Positions 1 through 5,451 of a stretch of 5,451 nt of DNA are shown here, piece by piece. Under the pieces are notes generated by a model that ran no database searches, was not told the DNA's origin, and saw only the letters and a program-made list of their open reading frames with translations. Position numbers and translations under genes: made by a program. Each line of letters opens with the position of its first letter. Position 1 is the stretch's first letter. This DNA comes from an uncultured Anaerolineae bacterium (lineage in GTDB: Bacteria; Chloroflexota; Anaerolineae; Anaerolineales; UBA4823): contig CAKZNJ010000551.1 in assembly GCA_937129505.1 (NCBI GenBank), positions 1 to 5,451 of the forward strand. Direction: 5' to 3'.

Positions 1-1283
1 CGCAAAGGAAAGAGATCGCCAGCTGGGCATATCGCGCATTGGCTAACTCGCTTCAAAATCGTGCCCAACCTTCACCACCGGCTGCTTTCGAAACATTGAT
101 CTCTGAGGAGTTTCTCCTCAAACCATCCTCTCGACAATTGCTTTTCTCAAATCTGATATTTCTTAGCTTGCTCGCTTCGGTTCACCTTACAAATAATGGT
201 GTCGATAAAAAAGAAATAGAGGCTTTTCTAGAATCCAAATGGTGTCCAGCCATTACAGCTGCCTTGCTCTCAACTAAAAATGTAATTAGTCTTTCCCTAG
301 CTTCGGATCAATATTCTAAAACCATGGGGCAATCCCTTATCCTTGCCAATGCCCTGCGCTACTTATTACCCTCTAATCCCGATATAAAAGCCGCTCTTCG
401 CTCGATTGCAAACTCAATCAGAAATGATAGCGAACCAAAATACTGGCGGGTCAAATTATTTTCCGCTTTTATGCGTTTTTCATCGGAAGAAAGAGTTCTA
501 TTTATAAGATTGCTCCTGCAATCCAAAGAGATATTCTTGCGCCAAATAGGCGCTTTAGGGTATGGGTTATTGAAGCATGTCTCAGACCTTCAGCCCCTGC
601 TAAATCTCCTCGACGATCCAAATCCTGCTTGTTTCCAAGCTGCCTGCCTAGCATTGGTCAACATCGGTAGCTCCCCCGCAATGGATGCCGTCATTTCTGC
701 ACTATTGCACGGTCACGAGAGACTAAAAGAAGCTGCTGCCCAAGCTCTTGCCAACGATCCCAAAATCGGTCATGCGATACTGAGAGAAACAGCCAACCAC
801 AAAGATCCACTGATCCGAAAAGCGACGATCACTGGATTAATGCGCATCGCTACCCCCTGGTCAAAAGAGATAATTCAAAAAATGGCAATCGAAGAAGATG
901 TTTGGATCGTCAAAGATACTGCTGCCAGCGTCGTCGCTTCATTCGAACAAATCAAACCCAACATCCCCACAAAACGACCCGATACAGCTGATTTATCATG
1001 GCTAATTCATTTTGCTAGCCAGAAAGGCATCGGATTATCCCCAGGGAAATCCAATCAGGATGTAGTCCTGATGGCTTTAGAGCAAGGTGATCCCGAAACA
1101 CAAAAAATGGTTCTCAACTACCTGCTGTTCAATCCTCTCGACATGGCAATACCACCGATTAGAGACCTAGTTGCTTCATCACTCGAGGATTTGCGATCAG
1201 TGGCTTTTCAAACTCTATGGTCTTTCTCGGTCTGTCGAGAAGCAAATGAAACCTCATTACACCCTATTCAAGTGATTACTTAA
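1..1283 (+). CDS. HEAT-repeat protein, C-terminal part (5' end outside the window)
   Basis: The frame is open to the left edge (first full codon at position 3), so the gene starts upstream. A TTG at 39 is an in-frame leucine codon without a visible ribosome binding site and is an unlikely start. About 426 residues are visible. Counting from that TTG, residues 155-302 form at least four or five helical pairs of HEAT/Armadillo type, with the usual pattern of small and hydrophobic residues (LLNLLDDPNPACFQAACLAL, then AAAQAL, then DPLIRKATITGLMRIA). Two weaker pairs lie at about 340-398. HEAT solenoids are protein-binding scaffolds. No catalytic domain, signal peptide or clear membrane segment is visible, although residues 38-50 are hydrophobic. 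The missing N-terminus could carry an enzymatic or membrane domain, so the function is unknown. The gene lies opposite the minus-strand operon and its last 27 bases overlap the end of yggU. HEAT assignment is fairly sure; the biological role is not. Confidence 0.8.
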   Translation, partial: QRKEIASWAYRALANSLQNRAQPSPPAAFETLISEEFLLKPSSRQLLFSNLIFLSLLASVHLTNNGVDKKEIEAFLESKWCPAITAALLSTKNVISLSLASDQYSKTMGQSLILANALRYLLPSNPDIKAALRSIANSIRNDSEPKYWRVKLFSAFMRFSSEERVLFIRLLLQSKEIFLRQIGALGYGLLKHVSDLQPLLNLLDDPNPACFQAACLALVNIGSSPAMDAVISALLHGHERLKEAAAQALANDPKIGHAILRETANHKDPLIRKATITGLMRIATPWSKEIIQKMAIEEDVWIVKDTAASVVASFEQIKPNIPTKRPDTADLSWLIHFASQKGIGLSPGKSNQDVVLMALEQGDPETQKMVLNYLLFNPLDMAIPPIRDLVASSLEDLRSVAFQTLWSFSVCREANETSLHPIQVIT

Positions 1284-1580
1284 GATCTCCTCGACCTCAG
1301 TAGGCAATAATCCCTCCACCGTGACAATCTTGATCTTGGATCTTTCCCCGGCTGCTATTTTGATATGAGAGGTGTTGATATGAAATATTTCCGATAGAAA
1401 TTCAATTAGTTGACGATTTGCCCTGCCCTCTATTGGCGGTGCTTTAAGATGAATGCGAACACTACCATCACCCATCAACTCTGCAATTTCATTCTTTGAT
1501 GATTTCGGTACTACTCGAACGACAAAAGCCGTGCCGCCAACGCCATCATGAAACCTATGATTACCAAACTTCATTTTCAT
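1257..1580 (-). CDS. yggU: DUF167 / YggU family protein
   Basis: This 107-residue protein has the normal length and core of the DUF167 (YggU) family. VRVVPKSSKNEI lies near residues 21-32, the signature KAPPIEGRANRQLIEFL at about 46-62, and AAGERSKIK at about 76-84. The family is a small conserved alpha/beta fold of unknown biochemical function, probably cytoplasmic. The gene is last in the minus-strand operon, with 3 nt between the yggT stop and the ATG at 1580. No Shine-Dalgarno sequence is visible (the upstream bases are TTATTAGAAA), so translation probably depends on reinitiation after yggT. A second in-frame ATG lies two codons later and is an equally possible start. The 3' end overlaps the convergent HEAT gene by 27 bp. 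Family identification is confident; no function can be assigned. Confidence 0.9.
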   Translation of the reverse strand: MKMKFGNHRFHDGVGGTAFVVRVVPKSSKNEIAELMGDGSVRIHLKAPPIEGRANRQLIEFLSEIFHINTSHIKIAAGERSKIKIVTVEGLLPTEVEEILSNHLNRV

Positions 1581-1583
1581 TTT

Positions 1584-1844
1584 CTAATAAAGCATGATGA
1601 ATAACTGCATGATTAGTGAGTCAATGACTTGGATAATAATTATTAAGACCAACGGACTGAAATCAAACATGCCTATGGGAGGGATATTTCGCCGAATCGG
1701 ATTCAAGAGTGGATCGACCAAGCGGTCAAGGGCTTCTCGAACCGGGTGATAAGGGGACAGAAAATAGGATAGAATTACCTTTATGATAACGATAAACATG
1801 TACACTCGTAAAATCGTATGAATGATATTAGCCACGATAAACAT
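1584..1844 (-). CDS. yggT: YggT/YlmG family small membrane protein
   Basis: This 86-residue integral membrane protein has two hydrophobic segments (about residues 4-28 and 62-85) separated by a polar loop. The loop carries the YggT signature: DPLLNPIRRNIPPIG (about 44-58), followed by the DFSPLV motif. YggT/YlmG proteins lie next to yggS/ylmE in many bacteria. They have been linked to osmotic tolerance, division and nucleoid or thylakoid organisation in different lineages, but the molecular activity is unsettled. The start at 1844 is supported by a strong AGAGGAG ribosome binding site 6 nt upstream, which overlaps the yggS stop codon. It sits 11 nt after yggS and 3 nt before yggU, consistent with operon membership. 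Length and motif match full-length family members. Confidence 0.93.
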   Translation of the reverse strand: MFIVANIIHTILRVYMFIVIIKVILSYFLSPYHPVREALDRLVDPLLNPIRRNIPPIGMFDFSPLVLIIIIQVIDSLIMQLFIMLY

Positions 1845-1850
1845 ACTGAT

Positions 1851-1857
1851 CTCCTCT
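1851..1857 (-). promoter_or_regulatory. Ribosome binding site of yggT
   Basis: On the minus strand, AGAGGAG ends 6 nt before the yggT ATG. It overlaps the TAG stop of yggS (1856-1858), so yggS termination and yggT initiation are physically close. It is one of the stronger Shine-Dalgarno sequences in this operon. Confidence 0.8.
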
Positions 1858-2602
1858 AAGGATGTGGTCGCTCTCCTAGAATAGCTTGTCCTATCCGAAC
1901 AATCGTAGCTCCTTCCTCAATGGCGATCTCGAAATCCGAACTCATCCCCATCGAAAGCTCATGCCATCTGACCTCAGGTAGTTGAGCTTGAAGAAAGCGC
2001 TGTAACTCGACCAACTGGCGAAATACTGGGCGTGCATCTTCACTGTTTTCAAAGAATGGCGCCATCGTCATGAGGCCGCGAACCTCCAGATTTGGTAATC
2101 GGGCAATTTCGGCCAAATCAGACAACAACTGATCCCAAAAAGTACGCTCTGAAGCAGAGAAACCGAATTTTGTCTCTTCTCCACTAACATTGCATTCTAT
2201 CAGGACCGGCATTTTCTTATTGGATGCTTCTGCGTATCGCTGCAAACGAAGTGCTAGCTTTAAGCTATCCAATGAATGAATCATCGAATAATTTTGGATA
2301 ACCATCTCGGCTTTACGGCTTTGGATGTGGCCGATCATATGCCATTCAATCCCAGTGTAAAAACTCAACGCTTTTATTTTCTCTATACCTTCCTCGGCAT
2401 AATTTTCACCGAATTTACTGAGCCCCAACTCGATGGCTGCTTGGATTCTCTCAACAGAATGTCCTTTTGAAACGACCACCAAACTAATCTCATCGCGAGA
2501 GCGCCTAACCCTTTGACAAGCTCTAGCAATACGTTCTTCAACGATTTGATAGTTCTTTGCGATTACAGACTTGATAGGTGCAAGAGACGATGTTTGGACC
2601 AT
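1856..2602 (-). CDS. yggS: YggS/YlmE-type pyridoxal phosphate homeostasis protein (PLPBP)
   Basis: This cytoplasmic PLP-binding protein has an alanine-racemase-like single-domain TIM-barrel fold. The family buffers free PLP and affects amino-acid and B6 homeostasis; no enzymatic reaction is established. From the ATG at 2602 the protein has 248 residues. The presumed Schiff-base lysine is K46 in LVVVSK. Other family signatures are FGENYAEE (about 65-72), WHMIGHIQSRKAE (about 87-99), the GLMTMAP strand, and LSMGMSSDFEIAIEEGATIVRIG near the C-terminus (phosphate-binding region). The loop reads HIQSRK where many relatives have LQxNK, a small variation. A TTG four codons upstream (2614) is possible, but the ATG has GGAAA at a suitable distance and the TTG has no visible ribosome site. 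The gene begins 18 nt after pgeF and ends 11 nt before yggT, the order seen in ylmD-ylmE clusters. Confidence 0.94.
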   Translation of the reverse strand: MVQTSSLAPIKSVIAKNYQIVEERIARACQRVRRSRDEISLVVVSKGHSVERIQAAIELGLSKFGENYAEEGIEKIKALSFYTGIEWHMIGHIQSRKAEMVIQNYSMIHSLDSLKLALRLQRYAEASNKKMPVLIECNVSGEETKFGFSASERTFWDQLLSDLAEIARLPNLEVRGLMTMAPFFENSEDARPVFRQLVELQRFLQAQLPEVRWHELSMGMSSDFEIAIEEGATIVRIGQAILGERPHP

Positions 2603-2607
2603 AGCTA

Positions 2608-2612
2608 TTTCC
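2608..2612 (-). promoter_or_regulatory. Weak ribosome binding site deciding the yggS start
   Basis: The minus strand reads GGAAA, with GGA 7 nt before the ATG at 2602. The alternative TTG at 2614 is preceded by an AT-rich stretch without purine complementarity. This favours the ATG and a protein of 248 residues. The site is modest, so the choice is not certain. Confidence 0.5.
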
Positions 2613-2620
2613 AAATTGAA

Positions 2621-3400
2621 TTATAAGCTAATCACAATTCCAAACCGCCCCGTCTGACCACTTTCTGCCCGATGAGAGTACCAGTCGTCCAAGTGACATG
2701 CGGTACATAAGCCAGCGATTTCAATTTCACGAACGCCGGCTTGCTCAAGAAGCAACCGATTTGCCAACCACAAGTCAAATTTAAACACACCGTCTTCGAC
2801 CTCAAACGCTTGCCTAGCCAAATCAGGCATAGCGTCAAAGGCTGACTTCCATACCTCTACCCCAACCGGATAATGGTGAGCAGCGATCGATGGCCCGATG
2901 CCCACCCAGATATCCTTGGGATTTGAGCCATAGGTGGATGCCATCTTATAAATAACCTTAAGGGCAATCTTAGAAACCGTGCCTTTCCAGCCGGCGTGAG
3001 CAATCCCAATTACACCTTTCGATTTATCAAAGAACAGTAAGGGTACACAATCTGCAAAACGCATCAACAGGTGAACACCACGGCTACTCGTCAGAATTGC
3101 ATCTGCTTTGTGGTGAGGTTCTTGAGGGTTCTTGGGTTCTGATACACAGATAACCTCGTCACTGTGTACTTGCCAAACGTCAAAAGTTCGTTGAAACGAT
3201 AATCCCACCGCTTCAAAAGCCCTGCGTCGATTTTCCACTACCCTCTCGATAGAATCGCCTACGCTCCCGCCAAGGTTTAGCGATGACCAAGGCTCAGGGC
3301 TAACCCCACCTCTCCGAGTAAAAATAGCATGTGCGACACCGAAATTATCAAGGGTTTCAAATGTATAATAATGTAGGCCGTTGACGTGGTTATGCTTCAA
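2621..3400 (-). CDS. pgeF: Peptidoglycan editing factor PgeF / laccase-domain protein (YfiH/YlmD family)
   Basis: This full-length 259-residue multicopper-oxidase-like (Cu-oxidase_4, DUF152) protein carries all expected motifs: FTRRGGVS (27-34) with SLNL (40-43), QVHS (77-80), ADCVP (116-120), HAGWKGT (135-141), GIGPSI (167-172), and a C-terminal CTACHLDDWYSHRAE leading to QTGRFG. The metal-binding and catalytic trio is H79, C118 and H135; the 17-residue spacing between C118 and H135 equals that of E. coli YfiH (C107, H124). In E. coli the family removes wrongly incorporated L-Ser from peptidoglycan precursors. Mammalian FAMIN relatives act on purine nucleosides, so the physiological substrate here is open. 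It is predicted cytoplasmic, without a signal peptide. The start is TTG, supported by a strong GGGAGAGG 7 nt upstream. It lies 14 nt after the DUF2085 gene and 18 nt before yggS. Confidence 0.93.
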   Translation of the reverse strand: MKHNHVNGLHYYTFETLDNFGVAHAIFTRRGGVSPEPWSSLNLGGSVGDSIERVVENRRRAFEAVGLSFQRTFDVWQVHSDEVICVSEPKNPQEPHHKADAILTSSRGVHLLMRFADCVPLLFFDKSKGVIGIAHAGWKGTVSKIALKVIYKMASTYGSNPKDIWVGIGPSIAAHHYPVGVEVWKSAFDAMPDLARQAFEVEDGVFKFDLWLANRLLLEQAGVREIEIAGLCTACHLDDWYSHRAESGQTGRFGIVISL

Positions 3401-3407
3401 ATTTGAT

Positions 3408-3415
3408 CCTCTCCC
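3408..3415 (-). promoter_or_regulatory. Ribosome binding site of pgeF (supports a TTG start)
   Basis: GGGAGAGG on the minus strand ends 7 nt before the TTG at 3400 and touches the TAG stop of the upstream gene (3415-3417). No in-frame ATG lies near the expected protein start except through this TTG, and the start of the conserved domain fits. The rare start codon is offset by a near-consensus Shine-Dalgarno sequence. Confidence 0.8.
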
Positions 3416-4416
3416 TAGCCTTCTATCGCCATCTTAGATTGCGAGTGTATTTTCTTCGCGTAGAGTATTTTTCTCGTTTCCGCCATGCTCTCCTCGACCG
3501 ATGGAAAGCCAAACCACGCAGTAAAGAACCCGAAACTAAAACCGGTCACGATGCGCAAAAAAGGAGTACTCTCCCGAATTGGTAAAAGGTTGAAGGGGGG
3601 TTGGCTGATAATTTGACTGATGCCATCTAACCCGATTGGTACCAAACCTACCAGAATCCACATAAACCACGGGATTGATTTTAAGTTACGAAAAAAGACA
3701 AAAAGTACTCCAAAGAAGAGAATACCGAAGTAAATTGCTACATCTCGTTGACATAGCGCAACTTTATAACCGACCTGTTCATTTCCAACAAATTGACGAG
3801 CCAGTAGAATTCCCTCAGCGGAATTCACTTCTGGTAACCCTGTCGCCTGGGAATAACTCCGAAACTCTTTCAATCCTGCGATCTCTCTAGGGTAAACAAG
3901 CTGTTCGCCGAAAAGAAAGAAAGAGCGGTAAGCAAGCTGATGGCAAACGACACCATACAGATTATAAATCAAGCGCGCTGGGGGCAAGAGATTTGCCTTC
4001 ATAAAAATCGGCGCCAAAAAAGGGAGACTAACATAGATCAATACAATCAAGTTAATGGCCGCAAGATAATGTCTGGCTATCCAATAAACAATTTCATCAG
4101 CAATTCCCCAAACTCGCATCCGCTCACTTTTTTTGGTTTTTGAGAATGAATTAACACACTCAAGTTGTCTATTGCGGTCCTGTGCTGCAGCTAAGGATAC
4201 TTGCAAATCCTCTTTTCTTATCGGAGCCTTTAGGGTATACGGACCAATTTCAAGTACTGGTATCTCCAAAGCATACTGCTTGTATATCTCTACATTCCCC
4301 TCGATATCAATTTCGGTCACGTGATGGGGGTATTTTTCCTGTAAGTCTGCCAAATCTTTCTTGACTTGCTCACAGAGATGACAACCTTGCCGCGTATATA
4401 AGATTAATTGAAGCAT
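3415..4416 (-). CDS. Glutaredoxin-like (DUF836) domain fused to DUF2085 membrane domain
   Basis: This protein has 333 residues. Residues 1-80 resemble a glutaredoxin/thioredoxin-like DUF836 domain: a beta strand, then the redox motif CHLC (C12, C15), and IPVL at 52-55 with the expected cis-proline P53. A basic linker with one further cysteine (C87) follows. The rest is a membrane domain of DUF2085 type, with CHQ (158-160) followed by RSFF (164-167), CQRD (222-225), a GLDG motif (263-265 region) inside a hydrophobic segment, and a final TPFLRIVTGF element. Clear membrane segments are at about 118-139, 226-242, 248-268 and 285-304; 147-169 is also hydrophobic. Positive charges before the first segment, at FFRNLK, and at the C-terminus put both ends in the cytoplasm in a four-helix model, with CHQ and CQRD on or near the outer face. 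The reaction is unknown. The ATG is 1 nt after the ccdA stop and has no Shine-Dalgarno sequence, suggesting translational coupling. Confidence 0.87.
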   Translation of the reverse strand: MLQLILYTRQGCHLCEQVKKDLADLQEKYPHHVTEIDIEGNVEIYKQYALEIPVLEIGPYTLKAPIRKEDLQVSLAAAQDRNRQLECVNSFSKTKKSERMRVWGIADEIVYWIARHYLAAINLIVLIYVSLPFLAPIFMKANLLPPARLIYNLYGVVCHQLAYRSFFLFGEQLVYPREIAGLKEFRSYSQATGLPEVNSAEGILLARQFVGNEQVGYKVALCQRDVAIYFGILFFGVLFVFFRNLKSIPWFMWILVGLVPIGLDGISQIISQPPFNLLPIRESTPFLRIVTGFSFGFFTAWFGFPSVEESMAETRKILYAKKIHSQSKMAIEG

Positions 4417-4417
4417 G

Positions 4418-5131
4418 TTATAAACCGAAATCGACGAAGAAACCGAAGCGGGATAATTGAGATAGATACCCTAAGGCTAACAAGCCTCCCACAAACACTA
4501 AGAGCACTCCCATCACAATTTCAGTATAGCGCATGACCTTGCCATACTTCCTGATAAATGTTGTCACCCACCCAATGCCGATTGCAGCAATGAGAAATGG
4601 AATCGCTAGTCCGGCTGAGTAAGCAGATAGAAGAATAATACCTTGACTGACCGATCCACCGTTTAGCGCTATCATCAATATTGAGCCAAGAACTGGACCT
4701 ACACAGGGTGACCATCCAGCGGAAAAAAACACACCCATCAACAGAGATGTAAACAATCCCTTGCCATCAGCCTGCGTAGACTGGGGACGGAGGTCGTATT
4801 CTAGGAAAGGTATTCTTAGGATACCAATCAAATGCAACCCGAATAAAATCACAACTACACCGCCGACTTTAGCCAATAAATCTCGGAAATTTACCAGAAG
4901 CCCCCCTATAGCAGATGCTGTTACGCCTAACGTAATAAAAACCAAACTAAAACCAATGACAAAAGCAGTACCATGTAAAACAGTACGCCATTTGTTTAAA
5001 GCATCAGAATTTACTGCTATTGCTCTTCCCCCCAGATATCCAATATAGGCTGGAACAAGGGAAAATACACAGGGGGATAAAAAAGAAGCCAAACCAGCCA
5101 AAAACGCTAATCCAACCGTTGGAGTGATCAT
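4418..5131 (-). CDS. ccdA: CcdA-type cytochrome c biogenesis / thiol-disulfide transmembrane transporter
   Basis: This integral membrane protein of 237 residues is in the usual CcdA size range. CcdA carries reducing equivalents from cytoplasmic thioredoxin across the membrane to extracytoplasmic thiol-disulfide proteins, for cytochrome c maturation or other reduction tasks. The two essential cysteines sit in the expected internally repeated motifs: FLSPCVFSLVPAYIGYLGG (C21, first helix) and GWSPCVGPVLGSIL (C143, fourth helix). Six hydrophobic helices are visible. The ATG at 5131 was chosen because AAGGA lies 5 nt upstream and helix 1 begins at once, as in the family. A longer frame to 5269 adds a 46-residue non-homologous tail that would overlap the transpeptidase gene. 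No ResA/CcsX-like partner is in the window, but the next gene brings its own glutaredoxin domain and starts 1 nt after the stop. Confidence 0.93.
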   Translation of the reverse strand: MITPTVGLAFLAGLASFLSPCVFSLVPAYIGYLGGRAIAVNSDALNKWRTVLHGTAFVIGFSLVFITLGVTASAIGGLLVNFRDLLAKVGGVVVILFGLHLIGILRIPFLEYDLRPQSTQADGKGLFTSLLMGVFFSAGWSPCVGPVLGSILMIALNGGSVSQGIILLSAYSAGLAIPFLIAAIGIGWVTTFIRKYGKVMRYTEIVMGVLLVFVGGLLALGYLSQLSRFGFFVDFGL

Positions 5132-5136
5132 ATCTG

Positions 5137-5141
5137 TCCTT
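5137..5141 (-). promoter_or_regulatory. Ribosome binding site deciding the ccdA start
   Basis: AAGGA on the minus strand lies 5 nt before the ATG at 5131 and immediately after the TAG stop of the transpeptidase gene (5142-5144). It supports the short CcdA form and rejects in-frame starts further upstream within the preceding gene. Confidence 0.78.
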
Positions 5142-5451
5142 CTAACCTTCGATAACTTTAATCCTTGTTGGAGAAATTTGAGTATCCTTGCTGTACAGCT
5201 CACCGGGGTCATATTGAACAGGAGGATTTGTCCAGCGAAAGACCCATTGGGCATCCTCTGGGCGGGCATTTACACACCCATGGGACATCAGCTCTCCGCC
5301 AAAATTATTATGCCAAAATGTGGAGTGGATTGCCACACCATCCCCCGTAAACAAAACTGTCCAGCCGATACCTGGTAAGTCATACCCCGCTCCGGTTGTG
5401 CCCCCGCTCATGTGAGTCGAGATTAATTTTCGCCAGATGAGCATGGTTCCT
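5142..5451 (-). CDS. L,D-transpeptidase (YkuD domain), C-terminal part, 5' end outside the window
   Basis: The frame is open to the right edge, so only the last 102 or so residues are visible; an ATG at 5444 is internal. YkuD enzymes form 3-3 cross-links in peptidoglycan, or attach proteins to it, outside the cytoplasmic membrane, using a catalytic cysteine. Counting from the internal ATG, the active site is H40 in AIHSTFWHNNFG and the signature SHGCVN, with H55 and catalytic C57. It is followed by PEDAQWVFRW and a short Pro-rich tail. HMSGG and GYDLPGIGW upstream also fit YkuD domains. C57 is the only cysteine in the visible part. Any signal peptide, membrane anchor or LysM/peptidoglycan-binding domain would be in the missing N-terminus. 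The gene precedes ccdA by 10 nt and is the first visible member of the operon. Family assignment is confident; the exact substrate is unknown. Confidence 0.92.
   Translation of the reverse strand, partial: GTMLIWRKLISTHMSGGTTGAGYDLPGIGWTVLFTGDGVAIHSTFWHNNFGGELMSHGCVNARPEDAQWVFRWTNPPVQYDPGELYSKDTQISPTRIKVIEG

Noticed and set aside
39..41. TTG as the start of the HEAT gene
   Set aside because: The same frame is open to the window edge, the upstream codons look coding, and no ribosome binding site precedes the TTG.
1224..1241. Inverted repeat TTCTCG/CGAGAA with a 6-nt loop, considered as the operon terminator
   Set aside because: The stem is only 6 bp, it lies inside HEAT coding sequence, and no T-tract follows it on either strand.
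2276..2470. Plus-strand open frame opposite yggS
   Set aside because: It is antisense to conserved PLP-binding motifs with no independent evidence for coding.
2620..2625. Perfect TATAAT hexamer on the minus strand just before yggS, as an internal promoter
   Set aside because: No TTGACA-like -35 element at 15-18 nt; a transcript from it would start almost at the start codon. It overlaps the pgeF stop codon and an AT-rich gap, so chance is likely.
3364..3369. TATAAT on the plus strand near the pgeF start as a promoter
   Set aside because: It lies within pgeF coding sequence and no plus-strand gene follows it.
4761..5048. Plus-strand open frame of 95 codons opposite ccdA
   Set aside because: It is antisense to a well-conserved membrane gene, has no ribosome site or recognisable domain, and its composition mirrors the opposite strand.
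5132..5269. In-frame N-terminal extension of ccdA to 5269
   Set aside because: It adds 46 residues without CcdA character, overlaps the transpeptidase coding region, and the ATG at 5131 has a good ribosome binding site and the correct family N-terminus.
5124..5378. Plus-strand open frames opposite the transpeptidase gene
   Set aside because: The minus-strand frame carries the full YkuD active-site motif; the plus-strand frames show nothing recognisable.

Overview
The window looks like an ordinary chromosomal segment from a moderately AT-rich bacterium. I favour Chloroflexota, probably Anaerolineae-like. The clues are the style of the L,D-transpeptidase active site (SHGCVN followed by PEDA and FRWT), a DUF2085 protein with a long spacer between its cysteine motifs, and a ylmD-ylmE-ylmG block without sepF. 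This assignment rests on remembered family features, not on a search. I see no rRNA, tRNA, CRISPR array, insertion sequence or origin, and no gene-free stretch over 300 bases.

Layout. Positions 1-1283 on the + strand hold the 3' part of a HEAT-repeat gene that enters from the left edge. Everything else is one compact minus-strand run of seven genes, transcribed from right to left: an L,D-transpeptidase (5' end cut off by the right edge), ccdA, a glutaredoxin-DUF2085 fusion, pgeF/ylmD, a YggS-type PLP-binding protein, yggT and yggU (DUF167). Gaps between these genes are 1 to 18 nt, so they are probably one operon whose promoter lies beyond the right edge. The HEAT gene and yggU converge tail to tail and overlap by 27 bp, and no intrinsic terminator is visible between them.

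How the genes may work together. The upstream half of the operon concerns the cell envelope and thiol redox. It contains a cell-wall cross-linking enzyme with a catalytic cysteine, a membrane electron carrier (CcdA), and a protein joining a cytoplasmic glutaredoxin-like domain to a multi-spanning DUF2085 domain with two conserved-looking cysteine motifs. The downstream half resembles the ylmD-ylmE-ylmG part of the Gram-positive division cluster: peptidoglycan editing, PLP homeostasis and a YggT membrane protein, ending in DUF167. The most interesting point is the tight coupling (1 nt between stop and start) of ccdA to the glutaredoxin-DUF2085 fusion. It suggests a membrane thiol-relay module of unknown function. 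This is inference from fusion, spacing and predicted topology.
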